Shown here one piece after another: positions 53,682 through 62,581 of a DNA stretch of 64,000 nt (positions are counted from its first letter, which is position 1; the number at the start of each line of letters is the position of its first letter). The stretch is taken from NCBI RefSeq assembly GCF_003284895.1, contig NZ_QMDV01000003.1, positions 250,501 to 314,500 of the forward strand. The letters are read 5' to 3'. A program made the position numbers and the translations under genes. Source of the DNA: Pontibacter arcticus (GTDB lineage Bacteria; Bacteroidota; Bacteroidia; Cytophagales; Hymenobacteraceae). The notes under the pieces are model-generated. The model saw only the letters and a program-made list of their open reading frames with translations, did not search any database and was not told the origin of the DNA.

Positions 53682-54649
53682 AGCTAAACCAGCAATATCT
53701 GAAGCGCCGTCGGGCGTACCGGAAGCTGATCGTGTTCCTGAAGCGCTGGCGTTTTAACAAAGGCCGGTCTTCGGTATACGAGGTGGCGGACGTACTGCTT
53801 GGGGAGCTGCGCCTGGATTCTATCACCAAGCGGGCTTCTTACATGGCCTTTAACTTTACGCTGGCTACTTTTCCTACCATTATATTCCTTTTCACGCTCA
53901 TACCTTATATCCCGAGCGTGCTGTCGCTGGATCTGAGTGAGAGCATCCTAAATTTTCTCGCCGATTTTATGCCCGCCGAAATGTATACGGTGGCCTATAC
54001 GACCATCGAGGATATTGTAAACAAACCGCGCGGGGGCCTGCTCTCGTTCGGTTTTTTGTTTGCGCTCATACTTTCCACCAATGGCATTATGTCGCTGATG
54101 GACGCCTTCGATAAAAAATACCATACCTTTTACAAGCGCACTTACATACGCAAGCGCCTGATTGCCACTATACTGACAGCGGCGCTTTCGCTTATACTTT
54201 TAACTGCGGTAGCGGCCATTTTTTTCGGACAGTGGATACTGGATGTGCTCGTTTTTTACGAAGTAGTCACCGAAAGTTATACCTATACTTTGATCGTGCT
54301 GTTGAAGTATGTGGCTATTATCCTGCTGTTCCTGCTTGCCACGTCGCTTATCTATTACTTTGTGCCTGCCATAGAAGACAAATGGCCTTTTATTTCGGCG
54401 GGCGCGGTGGTAGCTACGGTGCTTATCTTTTTAGTGTCGATGATCTTTTCGCTCTACATCAGCGCGTTCGATAGCTACAACAAATTTTACGGTTCGATGG
54501 GCGCTTTGATCGGTTTGATGATCTGGCTGGATTTTATTTCGATGATCCTGATCCTTGGCTTCGAGATCAATGTCAGCATCGATGCCGTAACCAAACGCCT
54601 TACCCGCCGCACCGTAGAAAAAGACCAGGCAAAAACGCTCAAAACTTAA
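53678..54649 (+). CDS. YihY/virulence factor BrkB family membrane protein
   Basis: A 323-residue six-helix inner membrane protein. Family motifs: SITKRASYMAFNFTLATFPTII (first helix region), GLLSFGFLFALILSTNGIMSLMDAFDKKY, and FYGSMGALIGLMIWLDFISMILILGFEIN. Function of the family is unknown; sometimes misnamed RNase BN. Coupled to the thioesterase by an ATGA overlap. Confidence 0.9.
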   Translation: MKLNQQYLKRRRAYRKLIVFLKRWRFNKGRSSVYEVADVLLGELRLDSITKRASYMAFNFTLATFPTIIFLFTLIPYIPSVLSLDLSESILNFLADFMPAEMYTVAYTTIEDIVNKPRGGLLSFGFLFALILSTNGIMSLMDAFDKKYHTFYKRTYIRKRLIATILTAALSLILLTAVAAIFFGQWILDVLVFYEVVTESYTYTLIVLLKYVAIILLFLLATSLIYYFVPAIEDKWPFISAGAVVATVLIFLVSMIFSLYISAFDSYNKFYGSMGALIGLMIWLDFISMILILGFEINVSIDAVTKRLTRRTVEKDQAKTLKT

Positions 54650-54707
54650 CACACAGAACCCGCAACAGGTAATAAGCTTTTACTATCTTCATACAAAAAG
54701 TGAACGT

Positions 54708-56555
54708 ATGAGCCTGTTTAAAAACATTTCGCTGCAGGAGTTTCTGGAAGGAGCCTGGCACACATTTCTGCGCTACCCGCTGGTGCTGCTTTCGGCTATA
54801 ACAGGCACTGTTGCTGCAATTGTTAAGGTAGAGATTCCGTATGAGCAGTTAAGCAAGTATGAATACCTGAACAAACTGATCATCGTTTCCGCCATCGGCC
54901 TGATTCTATTCTTCACCCTTGAGTTGCTGGCTGCAAAGTATAAACTCAGGTTCGCTAAGCGCGTCATGCTGTGGGTTTCCGGGTTGATTTTTCTGATCAT
55001 CTACTATATTCTTCTTCCCACCGAACTTCAGGAAAAACACCAGATCAGGTTATTTCTGTTAGCGCTTGCTTTGCACCTGGCAGCGGCGTATGCCATGTTC
55101 TTTAACCACCGCGAAGAGAACGCATTCTGGCAATTCAACAAAGCCCTTTTCCTGCGCATACTTACCTCCGCACTTTACTCTGCTGTGTTGTTTGTAGGTC
55201 TGGCACTGGCCATACTTGCAATTGATAATCTGTTTGATGTTGACATAGACTCGGACCGGTACGGGCAATTATGGCTACTGCTGGTGGGCATTTTTAATAC
55301 CTGGTTTTTTCTGGCCGGCGTGCCAACCGATGTGCGGCAACTCGAACAGGATACGCAATACCCGAAAAGCCTGAAAGTTTTTACCCAGTTTGTGTTGTTG
55401 CCGCTGGTTACACTTTACCTGGTTATTCTGTATGTGTACTTCGGCAAGATTGTGGTGCAGTGGGCATGGCCTAAAGGCTGGGTATCAGTGCTGGTGCTTT
55501 GCTTTTCGGTGGCCGGTATTTTATCGCTTTTATTAATTCATCCCATTCGCCACCAAACCGGAAACACCTGGATCCGGACATTCTCCAAATGGTTTTACCG
55601 GGCACTTTTTCCGCTCATCATACTTTTAATACTAGCCATCTGGCGCCGCGTTTCCGAATATGGCATTACCGAAGCGCGTTACATCGTAATGGCACTGGCG
55701 TTCTGGCTTTTCTGCACGGCTTTATACTTTCTGCTGAGCGCTCAAAAGAACATCAAATTTATACCTGTGACTTTAAGCCTGCTGGCTTTATTTGCTGCCT
55801 ACGGACCTTTCAATGCATTCCAGGTATCGGAGCGGAGCCAGGTAAACCGGCTACAAACTATCCTGCAAAATAACAAGGTGCTGGTAAACGGAAGTATAGT
55901 GAAGGCCAATCAAAAAGTGCCTTTTAAAGCAGAGCAGGAGGTAAGTTCTATTATGCATTACCTGGAGCGCATGCATGGCTTCGAAAGTATAAAACCATGG
56001 TTTAAAATTGATCTGGACTCACTTCTTGCCCAACATGCAGATTCCCTGAAGCCGCACCGCATCTACGATTACAACCGCACTGCCCTGGTGATGGATGAAA
56101 TGGGGCTAACATACGGGCTTTATCCCATAGCCAACCAAAATCTGGTGTACTTTAATGTAAAAGAGGAGCCGCAAAAAGTGTGGAATGTGAGCGGCTACGA
56201 TTATATGATGGAAGTATACTTTACCGCCGATGGTAACTTCAAAAACCCGAATGCCCCGAACCCCATGAAGTATAAACTGGGCGCAGATTCGCTTTTTGTA
56301 ACCTACCTGCCTGCCACGGAGCAGCTGCAGGTTATACTAGGCGATGATGAAGCAACATATATGTTAAACCAATTTTACCGCCAACTCCTGAAAGAACCAA
56401 CACGTGAGATGCCTCAAAACCAACTGATGATACAGCTTGAAAGTGCTGGTTTTGAAGCCAACTTCCAAGTACAGCACCTTTCTGTTAACCGGAAAAAAGC
56501 CAGCTATACCCTCGAAAACCTGAATGGCAGACTGCTGATCCGAAAAAAGAAGTAA
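54708..56555 (+). CDS. DUF4153 membrane protein
   Basis: A 615-residue protein whose N-terminal 395 residues hold about ten or more predicted helices, followed by a soluble domain of about 220 residues with strand-rich segments (KYKLGADSLFVTYLPATEQLQ). Its middle part (LALDN-like LAILAIDNLFDVDIDSDRYG, FNTWFFLAGVP) matches DUF4153. Seven AAGTATA copies. Function unknown. Confidence 0.82.
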   Translation: MSLFKNISLQEFLEGAWHTFLRYPLVLLSAITGTVAAIVKVEIPYEQLSKYEYLNKLIIVSAIGLILFFTLELLAAKYKLRFAKRVMLWVSGLIFLIIYYILLPTELQEKHQIRLFLLALALHLAAAYAMFFNHREENAFWQFNKALFLRILTSALYSAVLFVGLALAILAIDNLFDVDIDSDRYGQLWLLLVGIFNTWFFLAGVPTDVRQLEQDTQYPKSLKVFTQFVLLPLVTLYLVILYVYFGKIVVQWAWPKGWVSVLVLCFSVAGILSLLLIHPIRHQTGNTWIRTFSKWFYRALFPLIILLILAIWRRVSEYGITEARYIVMALAFWLFCTALYFLLSAQKNIKFIPVTLSLLALFAAYGPFNAFQVSERSQVNRLQTILQNNKVLVNGSIVKANQKVPFKAEQEVSSIMHYLERMHGFESIKPWFKIDLDSLLAQHADSLKPHRIYDYNRTALVMDEMGLTYGLYPIANQNLVYFNVKEEPQKVWNVSGYDYMMEVYFTADGNFKNPNAPNPMKYKLGADSLFVTYLPATEQLQVILGDDEATYMLNQFYRQLLKEPTREMPQNQLMIQLESAGFEANFQVQHLSVNRKKASYTLENLNGRLLIRKKK

Positions 56556-56625
56556 ATTTTCTGCCTTATTGCCAACATGTTAGATAATAGTAGGGCTCTG
56601 AAGTATAAAAAAATTGTACTTCCGT

Positions 56626-56656
56626 TTTGATAATTGATAGCCACACCCTACTTTTG
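56626..56656 (+). promoter_or_regulatory. Promoter of the tRNA-Ser gene
   Basis: TTTG at 56626-56629 and TACTTTTG at 56649-56656, spacing 19 bp, match the TTTG / TAnnTTTG pattern; the tRNA begins 17 bp later. Confidence 0.6.
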
Positions 56657-56673
56657 TAATCGTAATTGAGTAC

Positions 56674-56758
56674 AGAGAGTTGGCAGAGTGGTCGAATGCG
56701 GCGGTCTTGAAAACCGTTGACTGTTACAGGTCCGGGGGTTCGAATCCCTCACTCTCTA
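56674..56758 (+). tRNA. tRNA-Ser (anticodon TGA)
   Basis: A cloverleaf can be folded by hand: acceptor AGAGAGT with ACTCTCT, D-arm GCAG..., anticodon arm GCGGT-cttgaaa-ACCGT with anticodon TGA, a long type II variable arm, and T-arm GGGGG-ttcgaat-CCCTC. The long variable arm identifies serine. The first pair is A-U and the base after the acceptor is A; the 3' CCA is not encoded (next bases are CAA), so it is added later. Confidence 0.92.
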
Positions 56759-56918
56759 CAAAAGCAAAGCTGCAAAATCCGAAAGTCCGGAATTTGCAGC
56801 TTTTTTGTTTTAAGGCAGATTTATACTTTCAAGCGCATTTTTAAGTTTGAAAACCGGATTTATACTTTGAAATTGCAGCAAGCAAGTTGCTTTTTTACAC
56901 TTTGCATAACGTTTTCGC

Positions 56919-57608
56919 ATGTCACCTTCCAAATCAGAAATTGAAAGTATACTCAGCCAGGGCAAGAGAATCTGTATTATCGGCACCGGAGGTTTTGGCC
57001 GTGAAGTACTCTGCTGCCTGATGGATGTGATTAAGCATTACGGTTTAAAGATCGAGGATATTGCCTGCTTTATGGTGAGCGACGAAGATTACAAAGACAC
57101 CAGCGTAATGGGACTGCCTATTTACCCCCGTTCCTCTTTTGACCCTGCGTTTTTCGCGGTAGTTGTAGCTGTTGGCAATCCACAGATCCGGAAAAGAGCG
57201 GTTGAGAATTTTCCGGCTAACACGCAGTACGTTACCGTGATTCATCCTACTGCCATACTTTCTGATTGGGTAGAGTTGGGCGAGGGCAGCATTGTAACCG
57301 CCGGAACGATCCTTACCTGTGCCATCAAAATTGGAAAGCACGCGCAGCTAAATCTGCACACCACCATTGGCCACGATTGCATCATCGGCGATTACTTTAC
57401 CACAGCTCCGGCAGCTAACATCAGCGGCAATTGTACCATCGGGGAGTGTGTTTATTTCGGAACGAATGCAGCTGTGCGGCAAGGTATTAACATTTGCAGC
57501 AATGTTACGATCGGGATGGGTGCTATTGTGGTAAAACCGATTACAACACCGGGCGTGTATGTGGGCGTACCGGCGCATCCCCTCGAGAAAAACAAAACCA
57601 AAGTATAA
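56919..57608 (+). CDS. NeuD-family sugar O-acyltransferase
   Basis: A 229-residue protein of the NeuD/PglD type: N-terminal Rossmann part (RICIIGTGGFGREVLCCL, NPQIRKRAVENFP), then a left-handed beta-helix with hexapeptide repeats (IVTAGTILTCAIKIGKHAQL, GDYFTTAPAANISGNCTIGECVYFG, VTIGMGAIVVK). Catalytic His likely in TTIGHDCIIGDY. Normally acts in surface-polysaccharide or sialic-acid like sugar modification. No polysaccharide cluster is adjacent. Its stop lies in a short AAGTATA inverted pair. Confidence 0.87.
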   Translation: MSPSKSEIESILSQGKRICIIGTGGFGREVLCCLMDVIKHYGLKIEDIACFMVSDEDYKDTSVMGLPIYPRSSFDPAFFAVVVAVGNPQIRKRAVENFPANTQYVTVIHPTAILSDWVELGEGSIVTAGTILTCAIKIGKHAQLNLHTTIGHDCIIGDYFTTAPAANISGNCTIGECVYFGTNAAVRQGINICSNVTIGMGAIVVKPITTPGVYVGVPAHPLEKNKTKV

Positions 57609-57622
57609 ACTGGTTTATACTT
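57601..57622. repeat. AAGTATA inverted pair at a stop codon
   Basis: AAGTATAAAC (57601-57610) and GTTTATACTT (57613-57622) form a perfect palindrome with a 2-base centre. It includes the stop codon of the NeuD-like gene (57606-57608). Confidence 0.7.
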
Positions 57623-57652
57623 CAGAAGGCAGTACTAGCTAGCTTATAAAGT

Positions 57653-57694
57653 ATAAACCTCAGCTCAATCCTAGTTTATAGAATAGGGCAGCGA
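57653..57694. repeat. Degenerate copy of the tolC terminator hairpin
   Basis: The segment ataaacctcagctcaatc to gggcagcg resembles the hairpin at 57812-57862 at about 30 of 40 positions, with the shared landmarks GCTC, TCTA/CCTA, ATAGAAT and GGGCAG. The stem pairs less well here. The two copies flank the dispersed repeat. Confidence 0.5.
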
Positions 57695-57701
57695 ATTTCC
57701 A

Positions 57702-57773
57702 AACCTGCCGTTGTTGGTGTTTTCACGACAGCTATACGTTAATACTTGCTGGTGAAAACACACAGCAAGGGTA
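57702..57773 (-). repeat. Dispersed 75-80 bp repeat, copy 2 (inverted)
   Basis: Reverse complement of the element at 41795-41875, sharing CCGTTGTTGGTGTTTTCA, TATA and TTGCTGGTGAAAACAC in the same order. It lies between the convergent NeuD-like gene and tolC-type gene. Confidence 0.7.
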
Positions 57774-57811
57774 ACAAAAAGTTGTATTTTAAAAAAGTAA
57801 ACGGCTTTAAA

Positions 57812-57862
57812 TATAAACCCTCTGCTCGGTTCTATCTAATAGAATCGGGCAGAGGGTTTATA
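57812..57862 (-). terminator. Terminator of the RND efflux operon
   Basis: TATAAACCCTCTGC (57812-57825) pairs with GCAGAGGGTTTATA (57849-57862); an inner helix ggttctat / atagaatc continues the stem after a two-base mismatch. It lies 15 bp past the stop of the last gene; TATACTT overlaps its right end. Confidence 0.85.
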
Positions 57863-57877
57863 CTTTGGTTGGTTCTG

Positions 57878-59221
57878 TTACTCGGTGGTGGTTGGCTGCA
57901 GCAGTGTGCTGGTTATAAACCGAAGTTGCGTTTCGGCTGCCTTGGCTTCGTATTGGATGTCGGTGAGGCGGTTGGCAGCAACCAGTTCGTTACGTTGTGC
58001 CTCGCGCAGTTCAATCGCTGTCAGCAAGCCCAAACGGTAGCGTTCCAGGGCAATGGCTGCGTTTTCCTGGGCAAGCTTCACATTCGATTCTTCGAGCTCC
58101 AACAGTTGCAGGCGGTTGCTGTATACATTGTAGGCACGCGCAATTTCGGATTGCAGCCTGTTTTGTTCGCGTTCAAATGCAAGTGTATTGGCTTGTATTG
58201 CCACTTTGGCATTCTGGGTCTGGCGTCTTATTTCAAAACCGTTAAAAATAGGCAGGTTCAGGCTGATGCCGTAGTTAAAGCCTGTAGACTCTCTGAAGTT
58301 AGTACCGATCTGCTGCCCGATAATAGCAGGGTTTTGTTCTGATTCGTTGCGAACGTAGCCACCTGTCAGGTTAACAAACGGTAACCGGAGGCCCTGCGCG
58401 CTACGAAGGTCTAACTGGGCAACTTCTCTGTTCAACTGGAAACGCTGCAAGGTAGGGTTGGCAGCCAGGCCTGTGTTTAGCTGTTCGTACTGGATAGACG
58501 GATCAACTACAATCGAATCGGTAGGTACAAAATCAGCTTCCGGGTTGCGGCCTAACAGTTGGTTCAGGTTGATCTTGGCATTTTTAAAAGCTTCCTGCTG
58601 CAGCAAAAACTCTGAGCGGTCGGTGTTATAATCTACCTGTGCTCTTAAAATTTCAACTTTTGCACTTACGCCCACATCAAATTGTGCCTGCGTTATACCT
58701 ACCCGTTCTTCTGATATGGCAATAGCATCTTGGAGGGCAGAAATTTTACGCGCCTGTCTCACTACCTGGTAATACGAATCGGTGATGTCTGATAGCGTGG
58801 TTTCGATGGTGGCTTTGGTAAACAGTTTTCCTGATTTTTCGAGCGCCTTCAGCCTGTTATAGTTGATAAACATGCCCATCCCGTCAAAAATAGTCCAGTT
58901 CAGGTACACGCCACTAACCGTAGACTGGTTTGTCAGGTCGTTTATCTCGCGTGGTTCGTTCGAGCTGAATTGGTCACGGGTGTCGTTCTGGCTGAAATTC
59001 CGGGTAACGCGGCCCTCTATGGTTGGCAGAAAGCCCGCATTTCCAAGCGTGGCGTTGTTCTCGCTAAGTTGCTGTTCGGTTGTTACAACTTTTATATCGT
59101 AGTTGTTCTCTAATCCAATACGAATCGCCTCTTGCAGCGAAAGCTGTTCCTGACTATAGGATTTGCCTGGTAGGAGCAGTGCTGCCATTGCGAGCAGTAC
59201 CATAACTTTTATCGAAGACAT
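57878..59221 (-). CDS. TolC family outer membrane efflux protein
   Basis: Outer-membrane duct of the efflux complex. The start is the ATG at 59221 (a TTG one codon earlier is also open). Signal peptide about 1-24 (ending SYSQ), then two TolC repeats: LSLQEAIRIGLENNYDIKV and ALERYRLGLLTAIELREAQ with ANRLTDIQYEAKAAETQL. Length 447. Third gene of the minus-strand operon after the adaptor and pump, 45 bp from the pump. No AAGTATA copy inside. Confidence 0.94.
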   Translation of the reverse strand: MSSIKVMVLLAMAALLLPGKSYSQEQLSLQEAIRIGLENNYDIKVVTTEQQLSENNATLGNAGFLPTIEGRVTRNFSQNDTRDQFSSNEPREINDLTNQSTVSGVYLNWTIFDGMGMFINYNRLKALEKSGKLFTKATIETTLSDITDSYYQVVRQARKISALQDAIAISEERVGITQAQFDVGVSAKVEILRAQVDYNTDRSEFLLQQEAFKNAKINLNQLLGRNPEADFVPTDSIVVDPSIQYEQLNTGLAANPTLQRFQLNREVAQLDLRSAQGLRLPFVNLTGGYVRNESEQNPAIIGQQIGTNFRESTGFNYGISLNLPIFNGFEIRRQTQNAKVAIQANTLAFEREQNRLQSEIARAYNVYSNRLQLLELEESNVKLAQENAAIALERYRLGLLTAIELREAQRNELVAANRLTDIQYEAKAAETQLRFITSTLLQPTTTE

Positions 59222-59266
59222 CAAATTTTCTGATTCTTAAAATTCGTAGCTGAAAAATTAGTTTAA

Positions 59267-62200
59267 CTATTTGGTAACGGCTGAAGTATGGGTTGCATAC
59301 TGTTCAACTTCTACCTTCTCATCTTCTGTTACATTGGCATGAGCTGATGAGAAGTATGAGTAAATAGCCGGAATAATATACAATGTAAGGCCAGTCGAGA
59401 AAAGAAGCCCGCCCACTACGGCTATACCCATTGAAACACGGCTTTCGGAACCTGCGCCCAAAGCTAATGCAATCGGTAAAGTACCCAGAATGGTTGCCAA
59501 ACTCGTCATCAAAATCGGGCGGAAACGGGATACGGCAGAGTCGATGGCTGCATCATACTTGTTCAGGCCTTCCTGCTTGCGCTGGTTGGCAAACTCTACC
59601 AGCAAGATACCGTTTTTCGTAACCAGACCCACCAGCATGATCATACCGATCTGGCTGAAAATGTTAAGCGTCTGGCTATAGAACCAAAGGCTCAGCAAAG
59701 CACCAGCCAGGGCAAGCGGTACGGTAAAGAGGATGATGATCGGATCACGGAAACTTTCGAATTGTGCAGCCAGTGCCAGGTAAATAAGGCCAAGTGCCAG
59801 CGTGAAAGCAAACAGCAAACTGTTCGAGCTTTCAGAGAAATCTCTTGATTGCCCTGTTAAAGATGTCTGGAACGTTTCATCGAGCGTTTTATCGGCGATG
59901 GCGTCCATGGCTTCAATCCCGTCTCCGATCGTTTTCCCTTTGGCAAGCGAAGCACTGAAGGTAGCGGCTGCAAAACGGTTGAAACGGTAGATCTGCGGCA
60001 TAGCGCTTTCTTCTTTCAACTCGATCAGGTTATCCAGCTGTATAAGCTCACCTGTGCTGCTTTTTACATAAAGGCTGCGCAGATCGAGTGGTTCGCTGCG
60101 GTTGGCGCGTTCTACCTGGCCGATGATCTGGTATTGCTTGCCGCCTTTTACAAAGTATCCGAAGCGTGATCCGCTCAGGCCAAGTTGCAAGGTTTGCGCT
60201 ACATCCCGGATGTTTACACCCATCGATAAGGCTTTCTCACGATTGATCTCTACGCGCAGTTCTGGTTTGTTGAATTTTACGTTCACATCCACAAAGCTGA
60301 AGGTAGGGTCCTGCTTGGCTGCCTCTAAGAACTGGGGAACTACCTCGCGCAGCTTAGCCACACTCTGCGACTGCACGATATATTGTACCGGTTGTCCGGC
60401 TCCACGTCCGCCACCTAAGCCTTTATCACCGGAAGCAAACGCACGAGCACCCGGAATCTGGTTAACCAACCCTGGAAGCTTGTCTACAATTTCCTGCTGA
60501 GTTAGCTCTCGTTTATCGGCATCTACTAACCTTAGGCGGATAAAGCCGGAGTTAGCGTTACGCGTCATACTGGTCATACTGGCAATGCCGGGCACCGAAT
60601 CGTTTACCAGCGTGGTCAGTTCGCGCATGTAATCATCCATAAACTCGAAAGAAGCACCTTCGGGGCCGGTTGCATTAATACGTAAACCGCTTCGGTCTTC
60701 ATCCGGGCTAAGCTCTGATGGCATGGTTGTCATGAGGCCCCAGATGGTGGCAGCAGACAGCGCAACAAGTAAAAAAGCTACCCACCGTACCTGCATAAAG
60801 CTCTCCAAACTGCTGCGGTAGCCGTTTGTAAGGCCGTTAAAGAAAGGCTCTGTTTTGCGGTAAAACCAGTTAGGCTTCGAATGATGCTTCAGCATACGCG
60901 ACGACATCATCGGTGTCATGGTGAGCGATACGAAGGCAGATATGATAACCGAACTGGCTACTACAATACCAAATTCTTTAAACAGGCGGCCAGTGGCATC
61001 TTCCAGGAACGCTACTGGCATAAATACCGCTGCCAGGGCAACAGTAGTGGATATAATGGCAAAGTATATTTCTTCCGAACCTTTTTTAGCAGCCTTTTTA
61101 GGATCCTGGCCATCTTCTATTCGAGCGTAAATATTCTCAAGCACTACAATCGCATCATCCACTACCAGACCAATGGCCAGCACTATACCCAGCAAGGTGA
61201 GCACGTTGATAGAGAAATCCATGAGGTACATGATAAAGAACGTACCTACCAGCGAAACCGGAATAGCGACAACCGGGATAAGGGTAGAACGCCAGTCGCG
61301 CAGGAACAGGAAGATGATGACAACCACGAGGCCAAAGGCGATAAAGAAAGTTTCCTGTACTTCGAAAAGCGATGCCCGGATATATTGCGAGTTATCGAAA
61401 CCGATGATCAGTTCGATGTCCTGCGGAATGTCTTTTTTGATGTGCTCGAGGCGCTTGTAAAACTCATCGGCAATTTCGATCTGGTTAGAGCCCGGCTGCG
61501 GAATAATAACCACGCCCAACATCGGGATACCGTTAAAGCGCAGTACCGTTTTTTCGTTTTCAGGAGCCAGTTCAGCAAAGCCAATGTCCCGGAAACGGAT
61601 CAGGCGGTCAGCATCCTGGCGTACGACCAGGTTATTAAATTGCTCTGGCGTAGAAATGCGGCCCATTGTTCTTACCGAAAGCTCGGTAGTGGCACCTTCT
61701 ATACTTCCGGATGGCAGTTCTACGTTCTGGCGCGTCAGGGCTGTCTGTACTTCAACGGGTGTTACACGCAGGGCCGATAGTTTGTCGGGGTCCATGCGCA
61801 GGCGCATCGAGTAGCGTTTATCGCCCCAGATATCAATGGAGCTTACGCCGGGTATGGTTTGCAGCTGTTCCTTAAACACGTTAGTGGCCATATCGGAAAG
61901 CTCCAGCAGGTTACGCGTTTCGCTTTTGATGCCCAGCATCAGGATCGGGTTCGAGTCAGCATCTGCCTTGGCAATGGTAGGCGGGTCGGCATCGTCGGGC
62001 AGGTTACCCTGCGCACGGGACACGCGGTCGCGCACGTCGTTGGCGGCGGCTTCCAGGTCTACACCCAGGTTAAACTCAACGGTAATGTTGCTGCGACCTT
62101 CGCTACTGGACGAGGTAAGTGTCCGGATACCGGCAATACCGTTAATAGATTCTTCGAGCGGCTCTGTAATTTCAGACTCGATGGTTTCGGCGTTGGCCCC

Positions 62201-62359
62201 GGTGTAGGAAGTAGATACGTTTACGATAGGAGGGTCCACGCTCGGATACTCGCGCACACCCAGGAAGTTGATCCCGATAAGCCCGAATACGATGATCGTG
62301 ATACTCATCACGATGGCCAGTACCGGGCGTTTTATACTTATATTGGATAAGCTTGCCAT
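59267..62359 (-). CDS. RND multidrug efflux permease (HAE-1 type)
   Basis: Proton-driven inner membrane pump, 1030 residues with 12 predicted helices in two halves and large periplasmic loops. The proton-relay aspartates are in GLVVDDAIVVLENIY (about 400) and the lysine in MLVGLVTKNGILLVEFANQ (about 920). The N-terminal periplasmic loop SVDPPIVNVSTSYTGANAET is typical of AcrB/HAE-1. Only three AAGTATA copies in 3.1 kb. The adaptor gene is upstream and the TolC gene downstream. Confidence 0.96.
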   Translation of the reverse strand: MASLSNISIKRPVLAIVMSITIIVFGLIGINFLGVREYPSVDPPIVNVSTSYTGANAETIESEITEPLEESINGIAGIRTLTSSSSEGRSNITVEFNLGVDLEAAANDVRDRVSRAQGNLPDDADPPTIAKADADSNPILMLGIKSETRNLLELSDMATNVFKEQLQTIPGVSSIDIWGDKRYSMRLRMDPDKLSALRVTPVEVQTALTRQNVELPSGSIEGATTELSVRTMGRISTPEQFNNLVVRQDADRLIRFRDIGFAELAPENEKTVLRFNGIPMLGVVIIPQPGSNQIEIADEFYKRLEHIKKDIPQDIELIIGFDNSQYIRASLFEVQETFFIAFGLVVVIIFLFLRDWRSTLIPVVAIPVSLVGTFFIMYLMDFSINVLTLLGIVLAIGLVVDDAIVVLENIYARIEDGQDPKKAAKKGSEEIYFAIISTTVALAAVFMPVAFLEDATGRLFKEFGIVVASSVIISAFVSLTMTPMMSSRMLKHHSKPNWFYRKTEPFFNGLTNGYRSSLESFMQVRWVAFLLVALSAATIWGLMTTMPSELSPDEDRSGLRINATGPEGASFEFMDDYMRELTTLVNDSVPGIASMTSMTRNANSGFIRLRLVDADKRELTQQEIVDKLPGLVNQIPGARAFASGDKGLGGGRGAGQPVQYIVQSQSVAKLREVVPQFLEAAKQDPTFSFVDVNVKFNKPELRVEINREKALSMGVNIRDVAQTLQLGLSGSRFGYFVKGGKQYQIIGQVERANRSEPLDLRSLYVKSSTGELIQLDNLIELKEESAMPQIYRFNRFAAATFSASLAKGKTIGDGIEAMDAIADKTLDETFQTSLTGQSRDFSESSNSLLFAFTLALGLIYLALAAQFESFRDPIIILFTVPLALAGALLSLWFYSQTLNIFSQIGMIMLVGLVTKNGILLVEFANQRKQEGLNKYDAAIDSAVSRFRPILMTSLATILGTLPIALALGAGSESRVSMGIAVVGGLLFSTGLTLYIIPAIYSYFSSAHANVTEDEKVEVEQYATHTSAVTK

Positions 62360-62465
62360 ACTTTAATTTAAAATCAAATGAGTTGATTCTGCTGTCTCGG
62401 TTCTACGTTCTAACTGAAGTATACTTTATACTTTCAATCCGCCGTTTGTCATGTTATAAGGGTCG

Positions 62466-62488
62466 TTTTATACTTTGTAAGTATAAAA
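62466..62488. repeat. AAGTATA inverted pair between adaptor and pump
   Basis: TTTTATACTT (62466-62475) and AAGTATAAAA (62479-62488) pair perfectly around tgt. A palindromic AAGTATACTT (62417-62426) lies 40 bp away. This spacer between adaptor and pump genes of one operon is 222 bp, unusually long. Confidence 0.65.
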
Positions 62489-62581
62489 TTATCAGGATGT
62501 TACAGGTGTTCATTGTATTACGCACACCGTGCCGTGCAGAGCCAGGTTTCAGAACGCTTTTGCGTAAACCGCTTCCTGTAT

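Noticed and set aside
57746..58342. 198-residue plus-strand frame
   Set aside because: Starts in the dispersed repeat and terminator, then runs antisense through the TolC gene.
60881..61780. 299-residue plus-strand frame
   Set aside because: Antisense shadow of the RND pump; low-complexity translation rich in Arg, Tyr and His.
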